This document shows positions 46,546 through 54,022 of a stretch of DNA of 64,000 bases, one piece after another. Under the pieces are notes generated by a model. The model was not told the origin of the DNA. It saw nothing but the letters and a program-made list of their open reading frames with translations, and did no database searches. Each line of letters begins with the position of its first letter. The stretch's first letter is position 1. Source of the stretch: Gillisella vitis (GTDB lineage Bacteria > Pseudomonadota > Alphaproteobacteria > Rhizobiales > Rhizobiaceae); assembly GCA_009744235.1 (NCBI GenBank), contig WPHV01000006.1, positions 62,001 through 126,000 of the forward strand, read 5' to 3'. Position numbers and translations under genes: made by a program.

Positions 46546-48249
46546 ATGTCTGTTTCTACCCCGACACGGGACGATTTCGCGGCCCTGCTGGAAGAATCCT
46601 TTGCAAAGACCGATTTGGCCGAAGGCTATGTTGCCAAGGGCATCGTGACGGCCATTGAGAAGGACGTCGCGATCGTTGACGTCGGCCTCAAGGTCGAAGG
46701 CCGCGTTCCGCTGAAGGAATTTGGCGCGCGCGCCAAGGACGGCCAGCTGAAAGTTGGCGACGAAGTTGAAGTTTACGTCGAGCGCATTGAAAACGCGCTG
46801 GGCGAAGCTGTTCTGTCGCGCGAAAAGGCCCGTCGCGAAGAAAGCTGGATCAAGCTCGAAGCCAAGTTCGAAGCTGGTGAGCGCGTTGAAGGCGTTATCT
46901 TCAACCAGGTCAAGGGTGGTTTCACCGTCGATCTCGACGGCGCCGTTGCCTTCCTGCCGCGCTCTCAGGTGGATATCCGCCCGATCCGCGACGTGACCCC
47001 GCTGATGCACAACCCGCAGCCCTTCGAAATCCTCAAGATGGACAAGCGTCGCGGCAACATCGTGGTTTCGCGCCGTACGGTTCTGGAAGAGTCCCGCGCC
47101 GAGCAGCGTTCTGAAATCGTTCAGAACCTCGAAGAAGGCCAGGTTGTTGAAGGCGTCGTCAAGAACATCACCGATTACGGTGCGTTCGTTGACCTCGGCG
47201 GCATCGACGGTCTGCTGCATGTCACCGACATGGCATGGCGTCGTGTGAACCATCCTTCGGAAATCCTGTCCATCGGCCAGTCGGTCAAGGTTCAGATCAT
47301 CCGTATCAACCAGGAAACCCACCGCATCTCGCTCGGCATGAAGCAGCTCGAGTCTGATCCTTGGGATGGCATTGCTGCCAAGTACCCGGTTGGCAAGAAG
47401 ATCTCCGGTACCGTCACCAACATCACCGACTACGGTGCATTCGTTGAGCTGGAGCCAGGCATCGAAGGCCTGATCCACATTTCCGAAATGTCCTGGACCA
47501 AGAAGAACGTACACCCCGGCAAGATCCTGTCCACCAGCCAGGAAGTTGACGTGGTTGTTCTTGAAGTCGATCCGTCCAAGCGTCGTATCTCGCTTGGCCT
47601 GAAGCAGACCCTCGAAAACCCATGGCAGGCATTTGCCTACAGCCATCCGGCTGGCGCTGAAGTCGAAGGCGAAGTCAAGAACAAGACCGAATTCGGCCTG
47701 TTCATCGGCCTCGAAGGCGACGTTGACGGCATGGTTCACCTGTCGGATCTCGACTGGAACCGTCCAGGCGAGCAGGTCATCGAAGAATACAACAAGGGCG
47801 ACGTCGTTCGCGCCGTTGTTCTCGATGTGGATGTCGAAAAGGAGCGTATTTCGCTCGGCATCAAGCAGCTCGGTAAGGACTCGGTCGGTGATGCCGCCGC
47901 TTCCGGCGATCTGCGTAAGAATGCTGTCGTGTCCTGCGAAGTGATCGCGGTCAATGACGGTGGCGTCGAAGTCAAGCTCGTCAACCATGAAGACATCGTG
48001 TCCTTCATCCGCCGCGCCGACCTCGCTCGTGACCGTGACGACCAGCGCCCTGAGCGTTTCTCCGTTGGCCAGGTTTTTGACGCTCGCGTCACCAACTTCT
48101 CCAAGAAGGATCGCAAGGTCATGCTGTCGATCAAGGCGCTGGAAATCGCTGAAGAGAAGGAAGCTGTTGCTCAGTTCGGTTCGTCCGATAGCGGCGCTTC
48201 GCTCGGCGACATCCTGGGGGCAGCTCTGAAGAACCGCAGCAACGACTAA
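46546..48249 (+). CDS. rpsA: 30S ribosomal protein S1
   Basis: 567 residues starting MSVSTPTRDDFAALLEESFA. Six S1 RNA-binding domains follow one another; the middle ones show repeated NITDYGAFVDLGGIDGLLHV, NITDYGAFVELEPGIEGLIH and NKTEFGLFIGLEGDVDGMVH. It binds mRNA leaders on the 30S subunit. The ATG at 46546 has TTAGGAGATTTC upstream. A strong terminator follows. Confidence 0.98.
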   Translation: MSVSTPTRDDFAALLEESFAKTDLAEGYVAKGIVTAIEKDVAIVDVGLKVEGRVPLKEFGARAKDGQLKVGDEVEVYVERIENALGEAVLSREKARREESWIKLEAKFEAGERVEGVIFNQVKGGFTVDLDGAVAFLPRSQVDIRPIRDVTPLMHNPQPFEILKMDKRRGNIVVSRRTVLEESRAEQRSEIVQNLEEGQVVEGVVKNITDYGAFVDLGGIDGLLHVTDMAWRRVNHPSEILSIGQSVKVQIIRINQETHRISLGMKQLESDPWDGIAAKYPVGKKISGTVTNITDYGAFVELEPGIEGLIHISEMSWTKKNVHPGKILSTSQEVDVVVLEVDPSKRRISLGLKQTLENPWQAFAYSHPAGAEVEGEVKNKTEFGLFIGLEGDVDGMVHLSDLDWNRPGEQVIEEYNKGDVVRAVVLDVDVEKERISLGIKQLGKDSVGDAAASGDLRKNAVVSCEVIAVNDGGVEVKLVNHEDIVSFIRRADLARDRDDQRPERFSVGQVFDARVTNFSKKDRKVMLSIKALEIAEEKEAVAQFGSSDSGASLGDILGAALKNRSND

Positions 48250-48269
48250 TCGTCGCGGTTTAGAAGATT

Positions 48270-48305
48270 AAAACCCGCCGGGCAGCAATGTCCGGCGGGT
48301 TTTTC
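48270..48305 (+). terminator. Rho-independent terminator after rpsA
   Basis: AACCCGCCGG (48272-48281, extended by A on the left) pairs with TCCGGCGGGTT (48291-48301), followed by TTTTC. Confidence 0.88.
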
Positions 48306-48349
48306 TTTGGCTTGATGGTTGCTGGCGTGATGATTGCCGAAAACGGCTC

Positions 48350-48378
48350 TTGCCGCTCATCGAACAATGCTCTAAATT
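48350..48378 (+). promoter_or_regulatory. Sigma-70 type promoter of mbfA
   Basis: TTGCCG (48350-48355), a 17-nt spacer, then TAAATT (48373-48378). The -10 overlaps the palindromic operator that follows. Confidence 0.55.
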
Positions 48379-48395
48379 TAGAATTATTCTAAATT
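48375..48395. promoter_or_regulatory. Irr-type operator (ICE motif) at mbfA
   Basis: AATTTAGAATTATTCTAAATT is a near-perfect palindrome centred in the mbfA promoter, ending 14 nt before the start codon. The core TTTAGAA-TTA-TTCTAAA is the iron control element bound by Irr in alphaproteobacteria as remembered. Binding would block the -10 region and start site, i.e. repression in low iron. The irr gene itself is at 41046-41462. Confidence 0.8.
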
Positions 48396-48409
48396 GGAGA
48401 TCGGCCATC

Positions 48410-49393
48410 ATGTTTCGCTCCTTATTCGCCCCTGCGAAGCGACGTCTGGATAGTCTCACCGAACAGGAGGTTCTTGCGCTGGCGATTTCTTCCGAGGAAG
48501 ACGATGCGCGGATCTATCTGGCCTATGCGGAGCGGTTGAAGGATCAATATCCCCAGTCGGCCAAGGTTTTCAAAGATATGGCTGAGGTGGAGCACACGCA
48601 CCGCAACATGCTGATCGACATGCATCGCCAGCGATTTGGCGAGCACATTCCGCTGATCCGCCGGGAGCATGTTCAGGGGTTCATGACACGAAAACCCGAT
48701 TGGCTTCAGGCCCAACTTTCCGTCGATCAGGTGCGCGAAGAAGCCGAGGCCATGGAGCGCTCTGCGTATAATTTTTATGTTGAGGCCCAAAAACACGTCT
48801 CGGACGCCCGCACAAGGACGCTTCTCGGCGATCTGGCCATGGCGGAGCAAGGCCATGAGGATGTGGCTCACATGTTGGGCGAAAAGCATCGGCCGGAGGA
48901 TGTTCAGAAGCTGGAGCAGGAAACCACCAAGCGGCAGTTCGTTCTAACCTATGTGCAGCCGGGCCTTGCCGGATTGATGGATGGTTCGGTTTCGACCCTT
49001 GCACCGATATTTGCGGCGGCCTTTGCCACCGGCGATACCTGGCAGACCTTTCTGGTCGGCCTCTCGGCCTCGGTGGGGGCGGGCATTTCCATGGGCTTTA
49101 CCGAAGCCTCCCATGACGATGGCAAGATTTCCGGCCGAGGTTCGCCGATCAAGCGCGGCCTTGCCTGCGGCATCATGACGGCGCTGGGCGGACTGGGCCA
49201 TGCGCTACCCTATCTCATTCCGCATTTCTGGACGGCGACAGCGACGGCGGGCGTGGTGGTGTTCATCGAATTATGGGCCATCGCCTTCATCCAGAACAAA
49301 TATATGGAAACGCCGTTCTGGCGTGCGGCCATGCAGGTGGTGCTGGGCGGTTCGTTGGTGCTGGCCGCAGGTATCCTGATCGGCAGTGGTTGA
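48410..49393 (+). CDS. mbfA: Membrane-bound ferritin MbfA (ferritin-like domain plus VIT1 domain)
   Basis: 327 residues starting MFRSLFAPAKRRLDSLTEQE. The N-terminal rubrerythrin-like four-helix bundle (about 1-150) carries iron-ligand motifs ISSEEDDARIYLAYAE, MAEVEHTHRNM, EEAEAMERSAYNFY and AEQGHEDVAHM. The C-terminal half has five hydrophobic helices of the VIT1/CCC1 vacuolar-iron-transporter type (DGSVSTLAPIFAAAFA onward). MbfA exports iron across the inner membrane and protects against peroxide. GGAGATCGGCC precedes the ATG. An Irr-type operator overlaps the promoter. Confidence 0.94.
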   Translation: MFRSLFAPAKRRLDSLTEQEVLALAISSEEDDARIYLAYAERLKDQYPQSAKVFKDMAEVEHTHRNMLIDMHRQRFGEHIPLIRREHVQGFMTRKPDWLQAQLSVDQVREEAEAMERSAYNFYVEAQKHVSDARTRTLLGDLAMAEQGHEDVAHMLGEKHRPEDVQKLEQETTKRQFVLTYVQPGLAGLMDGSVSTLAPIFAAAFATGDTWQTFLVGLSASVGAGISMGFTEASHDDGKISGRGSPIKRGLACGIMTALGGLGHALPYLIPHFWTATATAGVVVFIELWAIAFIQNKYMETPFWRAAMQVVLGGSLVLAAGILIGSG

Positions 49394-49404
49394 AACAGTC
49401 CATG

Positions 49405-49443
49405 AAAAAGGCCTGGAGTGTTTCCACATCCAGGACCTTTTTT
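49405..49443. terminator. Bidirectional terminator between mbfA and BTLCP gene
   Basis: AAAAAGGCCTGGA (49405-49417) pairs imperfectly with TCCAGGACCTTTTTT (49429-49443), with A/T tracts on both sides. Confidence 0.85.
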
Positions 49444-49471
49444 CGATTGTCTGTGCCGATTGTCTGTTGGC

Positions 49472-50086
49472 CTATTTCAACGCCGCGACCGGAACATCCT
49501 TGCCGCTCTCAATCGTGACCCAACGACCGGTATCGAAACTCGCCTGCCGTTTTAGATAGGTATAGGAGGTTTGGCTCCAGAGTTTGACGTCATCAACCAG
49601 ATTGTCGAGAATATAGTCGCCTGCGGATGTGCGCAGCGTCAAGACGGCATGGCCTTCGCCATCGGCTTTGCGCACGACGGTAATCAGCAGATCCGCTTCC
49701 GAGAAGCCAGCCTGGAGCAGACGCTTGCGCTTCAACAGAACAAAGTCTTCGCAATCGCCGGCGTCAACGGGATATTCCCACCATTCTTCACGTCCATAAA
49801 CGTCCATATCGGTCATTGGAGTGATGGATTTGTTCACATCCATGTTAACGGCGTGAACGATATCCCAACCGTGCTCCGTAACCTGGCGCGCAGGAGCAGG
49901 CTTGCTGCGCACCTGGCACTCGGCCTTGTAGCGCAGGCAAAATTCATAATGACCGATGGGCTGCGAGGTGATGCCGCCGGTAACCATCGAGGCTGGAACA
50001 GCCGATGTCATATCCGCAGCCGCATTGCCCGCGAAAAACAGCGGAAGTGCCAGAAAAGCTGCCAGAGCTGAGAGCCTGAAGGTCAT
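49472..50086 (-). CDS. Bacterial transglutaminase-like cysteine peptidase (BTLCP)
   Basis: 204 residues. The signal peptide MTFRLSALAAFLALPLFFAG ends near NAAA. The predicted catalytic C112 (DAGDCEDFVLLKR), H146 (GEGHAVLTLRT) and D161 (YILDNLVDD) match the BTLCP/DUF920 family, common in Rhizobiales. In other bacteria, relatives such as LapG cleave surface adhesins; this protein has the short form without additional domains. An adhesin-processing role is inference. No LapD-like partner is in the window. Confidence 0.9.
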   Translation of the reverse strand: MTFRLSALAAFLALPLFFAGNAAADMTSAVPASMVTGGITSQPIGHYEFCLRYKAECQVRSKPAPARQVTEHGWDIVHAVNMDVNKSITPMTDMDVYGREEWWEYPVDAGDCEDFVLLKRKRLLQAGFSEADLLITVVRKADGEGHAVLTLRTSAGDYILDNLVDDVKLWSQTSYTYLKRQASFDTGRWVTIESGKDVPVAALK

Positions 50087-50265
50087 GAGACGTCCCTTGA
50101 ATTCTTAACAAATAGTTAAGATTACCCAGGGCAGAGAGTCAATCGTTCCAAGGTCGAGGGGCGGCTCAATCGGCCAATATGGTTAAAATCCGTTAATGAG
50201 TGTGAAGTTTTTGTCGCATTTTTGCTGAATGCTCCCCGGGGTGGGCTTGGGCTTGCCCCTAGCCT

Positions 50266-51078
50266 TTACGGTTTTGGTTCGATCATGGCGCAAATAGCGT
50301 TGCGCATCCGGTCGATGTCCTGCGGACGCGACAGGCGATGATCGCCGTCACGCACCAATGTTAACACAACATCGTCGGCGGGCAGGTGTTCGACCAGTTT
50401 CAGCGCATGCTGGTAGGGAACGTCAGGATCGGCCATGCCTTGCAGGATATGGATGGGGCAGCCGGTATCGATAATGCCGGTCATTACCCGATTAGCACGC
50501 CCGTCTTCTATCAGCGCGCGCGTGTAGATATTCGGTTCCGGGCTATACTCCGAGACCTCCTCGAAATAGCCTTTCTCGGCCAACTCTGCCCGCTCCCGGT
50601 CGCCAAGGAGTGGCTCGATCAAGTCCGAAGTAAAGTCGGGAGCCGGTGCGATCAACACGATTCCAGACACCTGGGACGGATTGTCGGGGCGGGCTTTCAG
50701 TTCTTGAATCAGTCGCAATGCAATCCAGCCGCCCATGGAGGAGCCGACCAGAACGAGTTTTTCCGGTTTGAAGTGATCGACAACGGAAAGAGCCTCTTCC
50801 AGCCAGCGGGAAATGGTGCCGTCGCGAAAGGCTCCGCCAGAGGTGCCATGCCCGGAATAATCGAATCGGATCGCTCCAACCCCAAGAGATGCGGCCAGAT
50901 CGTCCATTTCCACTGCCTTGGTGCCTGTCATGTCGGACCGGTAGCCGCCAAGCCAGATGCAGGTGGCGCGATTCTCTCCCACCGGCGCCCGTACCAGTGC
51001 GGCTATGCTGCGCGCATCGCTTCCCTGTCCCACGGTGATTGCATGGGTTTCGATTATCTGTCCGGCATGGGTCATCAT
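50266..51078 (-). CDS. Alpha/beta hydrolase
   Basis: 270 residues. The nucleophile S114 is in LVLVGSSMGGWIALR, the acid is likely in GMADPDVPYQHAL, and the histidine in DGDHRLSRP. FDYSGHGTSGG is the oxyanion-side loop. No signal peptide; cytosolic. It resembles serine-hydrolase relatives annotated near infC in Rhizobiaceae; substrate unknown. CTGGAGACA precedes the ATGATG. Confidence 0.88.
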   Translation of the reverse strand: MMTHAGQIIETHAITVGQGSDARSIAALVRAPVGENRATCIWLGGYRSDMTGTKAVEMDDLAASLGVGAIRFDYSGHGTSGGAFRDGTISRWLEEALSVVDHFKPEKLVLVGSSMGGWIALRLIQELKARPDNPSQVSGIVLIAPAPDFTSDLIEPLLGDRERAELAEKGYFEEVSEYSPEPNIYTRALIEDGRANRVMTGIIDTGCPIHILQGMADPDVPYQHALKLVEHLPADDVVLTLVRDGDHRLSRPQDIDRMRNAICAMIEPKP

Positions 51079-51396
51079 TGTCTCCAGGTGTGGTCAAATT
51101 GCCCTTGAAGAGAGCAGTTCGTAGTCCGGTTTCGAATATTTCAATCCTTTGATGCATTCGAGATATTCAAAGTCGGTTGAAAGCGGGGGTGCGTGAGCAT
51201 CTTCCGGCCTTCGCATTTGGTATAAAACAGATTCTTCTCTTCACGACAGCAGGTGATTTTTTTAAAAAACTATGCTATCACCCTTTGAACAGTGGTCCGA
51301 GAGAGTGCCCAGCCTTGCAAGGCGGGACAATCGGGCCTATCTGACGTTCCGAAATCACCGATATGACGATCCGAAATTATTGAGGAGAATACGACC
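51079..51396. other. Upstream region of infC
   Basis: 318 bp between the divergent hydrolase and infC. An open frame from 51272 runs into infC in another frame and is not credible. The infC promoter and leader must lie here; TATGCT at 51271-51276 is a weak -10 candidate. Confidence 0.5.
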
Positions 51397-51933
51397 ATTC
51401 GCAGACCGTTCAAAGCCGATGCCCCCGTTAAGGACGGGCCGCGCTCCAACCGGGAGATCCGGGTTCCAAAGGTCCAGTTGATTGACGCAGAAGGCCAGAA
51501 TCTCGGCGCCGTGCCGACGGACCAGGCGCTCCGCATGGCGGAAGAAGCCGGTCTCGATCTTGTCGAAATTTCGCCGAATGCTGAACCGCCCGTTTGCAAG
51601 ATCCTGGACCTTGGCAAGCTGAAATACGCCAACCAGAAGAAGGCGGCAGAAGCGCGCAAGAAACAGAAAATCGTTGAAGTCAAAGAAATCAAGATGCGCC
51701 CGAACATCGACACCCATGACTATGAGGTGAAGATGAAGTCGATGTCGCGGTTCTTTGAAGACGGCGACAAGGTCAAGGTTACCCTGAAGTTCCGCGGCCG
51801 CGAAATGGCCCACCAGGAACTTGGCATGAAATTGCTCATGCAGGTGAAGGAAGACACAGTCGAGGTTGCCAAGGTTGAAGCTGAACCCAAGCTCGAAGGT
51901 CGTCAGATGATGATGGTGCTGGCACCTAAATAA
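51397..51933 (+). CDS. infC: Translation initiation factor IF-3 (ATT start)
   Basis: 178 residues when read from the ATT at 51397-51399, which follows GAGGAGAATACGACC. The frame continues [20 protein letters not shown], then [18 protein letters not shown], the normal IF-3 N-terminus. Without ATT, the first NTG-type or ATT-type alternative lies 27 codons in and would remove part of the N-domain. The C-domain motifs [20 protein letters not shown] and [17 protein letters not shown] are intact. IF-3 prevents subunit reassociation and proofreads start codons; a rare ATT start underlies autoregulation in E. coli and probably here. Confidence 0.93.
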   Translation: MRRPFKADAPVKDGPRSNREIRVPKVQLIDAEGQNLGAVPTDQALRMAEEAGLDLVEISPNAEPPVCKILDLGKLKYANQKKAAEARKKQKIVEVKEIKMRPNIDTHDYEVKMKSMSRFFEDGDKVKVTLKFRGREMAHQELGMKLLMQVKEDTVEVAKVEAEPKLEGRQMMMVLAPK

Positions 51934-51975
51934 GCCAGCGGCGTGTCAGTCTGACCCGCGAGCATCTGCCAGTTT

Positions 51976-52014
51976 AAAGCGACATGCGTTTTATCGAGCG
52001 CAGGTCGCTTTTTT
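51976..52014 (+). terminator. Rho-independent terminator after infC
   Basis: AAAGCGAC (51976-51983) and GTCGCTTT (52004-52011) with an inner GCG/CGC pairing, then a T-run to 52014. Confidence 0.85.
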
Positions 52015-52167
52015 ACGTAAATTACTTGTCGCCTTCGAACGCGTAAACCTGACAAAATCCTGACAATGGCGTCAGCGCGATGTCAGCGGTGTTTTGGCAT
52101 TGTCATTTTCAACAGACGGGATTTACCCCACGTCCCCACAACGTTCCCGGTCTGTTATGTCATCCTA

Positions 52168-52245
52168 TGCCCCTGGGTGACGACAAGGCTATAAGCCTAT
52201 TGGAAACTCCGCCGTCTCTAAATGGAACGGCGGAGTTCCTTATTT
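52168..52245 (+). ncRNA. Candidate small RNA with intrinsic terminator
   Basis: In a gap with no gene, a short stem AGGCT-ATA-AGCCT (52186-52198) precedes a perfect 11-bp stem AACTCCGCCGT / ACGGCGGAGTT (52205-52237), followed by CCTTATTT. No plus-strand gene directly precedes it that lacks its own terminator. The arrangement resembles compact alphaproteobacterial sRNAs, but the family could not be established and the strand is inferred from the trailing T-richness. Confidence 0.4.
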
Positions 52246-52629
52246 GGGAACGTATAGATTCCTGTTTTTTGGGGATTCCAGATGAATTATGTAATTTCTT
52301 CTTCGTGCAGAAGATCAACTGAAATTAAAATGTATTTGCAATTGAAATATTTTGAATTATTCGTCATGAAATTTTCGAAATATTAAAAAAATACTGAGGA
52401 ATCTTTTTATAAGTTGTAATTTAGCTTTACAGCTGTTTGCGGCCTCTATATTCAAATGGCACTATACGACTCAACCTGAGAATGCGGTCGGATCACCTTG
52501 CGCATCAAACGTCGCGTTGACTGGATAATTTATCTGAGGTCCAATGGGATTTTATGACTGAATACAGGCAACCGAGCGCCGATTAAAGTTTGTCAGCCAG
52601 TGTCGCCCTCTGCTTATACCGGAATGGAC

Positions 52630-53199
52630 ATGAGAAGCAGCTCAACGGAAGATGGAAAAAAGGAGGTCGCCAGAGCAATCCGGCGCCAACTTTCGTGTCT
52701 GAGATGTTTTGCGAAAGAAGGGCCAGAGGGTTGCCGCGTCTATGGTCGAGGTGTGGCGGCAATTCTGTTTCTTGTATCCCTGTTCTTTACCAGTCTCGTC
52801 ATGGCCTCTGACAATCGCAGTGGGCCTCCAGGCGGTCCTCCAGGTGGATGGCGAGGCGGCGATCCGCCGAGTGGTGGCCCTCCTAGTTTTTCAGGCTCTC
52901 CTGGGCCTTTTGGCAGCAGGCCCGGCGGTGGAGGTCCAGGCGGATCTCCGAACGGCTCATCTCCAGATGACGATCCGAGCATCGTCCGGCCACAGGTGCT
53001 GGACGGCGTCAAAAGTGGCCGCTATCGTTCGTTACGAGAGGTGCTTGGCAATCTCAAACTGCCTGAAGGTTCGCGGTTGATCGACGTGGATTTACGCTAT
53101 CTCTCCAACGGTGATTTTTACTTGCTGACCATAAAGGACATGTCCGGGCGGTTTCGCACCTTGAAAGTGGATGCGCGAACCGGAAAACTGGCACGATAA
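52630..53199 (+). CDS. PepSY-domain membrane-anchored protein, Gly/Pro-rich
   Basis: 189 residues from the ATG at 52630 (a GTG at 52600 and ATG at 52624 are alternatives; none has a strong SD). A basic cytosolic N-terminus is followed by one membrane span (about 41-60, AAILFLVSLFFTSLVMA), a Gly/Pro/Ser linker (GGPPGGWRGGDPPSGGPPSF), and a C-terminal PepSY-like domain (YRSLREVLGNLKLPEGSRLI, then FYLLTIKDMSGRFRTLKVDA, ending TGKLAR). It probably faces the periplasm. It precedes the two-component system by 155 bp; PepSY proteins beside such systems often act as sensor accessories or targets. This link is inference. Confidence 0.78.
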   Translation: MRSSSTEDGKKEVARAIRRQLSCLRCFAKEGPEGCRVYGRGVAAILFLVSLFFTSLVMASDNRSGPPGGPPGGWRGGDPPSGGPPSFSGSPGPFGSRPGGGGPGGSPNGSSPDDDPSIVRPQVLDGVKSGRYRSLREVLGNLKLPEGSRLIDVDLRYLSNGDFYLLTIKDMSGRFRTLKVDARTGKLAR

Positions 53200-53224
53200 A
53201 GCCTGCAGCGACAGCCTACATCGC

Positions 53225-53290
53225 ATCGTACCGAAAAATGGAAACCGGTTTTTGGATAATACGATACAAACAAAATCCTATAGCGCCCTG
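53225..53290. repeat. RIME1-like palindromic element
   Basis: ATCGTA (53225-53230) and TACGAT (53260-53265) flank CCGAAAAATGGAAACCGG and GGTTTTTGG, the characteristic GGAAACCGGTTTTT core seen in Rhizobiaceae intergenic repeats. It sits between the PepSY gene and the response regulator. Confidence 0.6.
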
Positions 53291-53353
53291 CACGATATAA
53301 TCTTGCGCGGATTGTAACTTCTTTCACGGCGGTCTTTTGGAGAGCATTGAATC

Positions 53354-54022
53354 TTGCGTATTTTACTGGCTGAAGACGACGCCAATATCGGGCGCCATGT
53401 GGCGGAGACGTTGAGAGGCGAGGGCTACGAGGTGACCTTGGTCAGCAAGGGGCCGGATGTCTGGGAGGCTGGAGAGGATACCGGCCTCGGCGCCATCATT
53501 CTCGATCTCGGTCTGCCTGGGCTGGATGGCCTTTCGATTTTAAGACGGTGGCGCAAGGATAGGATCCAGACACCCGTTCTGGTCCTGACGGCGCGAGGGT
53601 CCTGGATGGAAAGGGTCGATGGTTTCGATGCCGGGGCGGATGATTATCTTCCGAAACCGTTCCGGACAGAGGAGTTATTGGCCCGGCTTCGCGCATTGCT
53701 GCGGCGCGCTGGAAAAACCAGCCATACCCTTTTTTCAGCCGGGCGTTTTCAGGTGGATGAGTCCGGTCGGACCGTCACCTTCAATGGTGCCTTGCTGGAT
53801 GTCAGCCCGCTGGAGTTTCGTTTGATCCAGATTCTCGTCCAAAACAAGGGCCGGGTATTTTCAGCCTATGAGATCGCCACTCAGATCCAAGGCCGCGATG
53901 ATGATGCTTCGAAAAATGCAGTCGAAGCCATGGTGGCGCGGATCCGCAAGAAAACGGATGCCAGTGCTATCGAAACACGGCGCGGCTTTGGCTACGTCGT
54001 GCCGGACGAAAATTCATGCTGA
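53354..54022 (+). CDS. OmpR/PhoB-type response regulator
   Basis: 222 residues from a TTG start at 53354 (RILLAEDDANIGRHVAETLR). The receiver domain has acidic residues in AEDDA, the phosphoacceptor D51 (IILDLGLPGLDG), T in LTARGSW and K in YLPKPFR. The C-terminal winged helix (FNGALLDVSPLEFRLIQILV, NAVEAMVARIRKKTDASAIE) is OmpR-type. It overlaps the histidine kinase gene by 7 nt. Regulon unknown. Confidence 0.94.
   Translation: MRILLAEDDANIGRHVAETLRGEGYEVTLVSKGPDVWEAGEDTGLGAIILDLGLPGLDGLSILRRWRKDRIQTPVLVLTARGSWMERVDGFDAGADDYLPKPFRTEELLARLRALLRRAGKTSHTLFSAGRFQVDESGRTVTFNGALLDVSPLEFRLIQILVQNKGRVFSAYEIATQIQGRDDDASKNAVEAMVARIRKKTDASAIETRRGFGYVVPDENSC

Larger units (their letters stand above)
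51934..52629. other. Long noncoding gap after infC
   Basis: About 700 bp. The first part has the infC terminator, the middle a structured segment (candidate small RNA at 52168-52245), and 52300-52480 is strikingly AT-rich. A frame at 52080-52322 has no SD or recognisable product and is not called. Confidence 0.6.

Noticed and set aside
46534..47988. 484-codon minus-strand open frame opposite rpsA
   Set aside because: Antisense shadow of ribosomal protein S1; no family features.
52080..52322. 80-codon open frame after infC
   Set aside because: Crosses the structured sRNA-like segment, lacks an SD and reads as low-quality coding.
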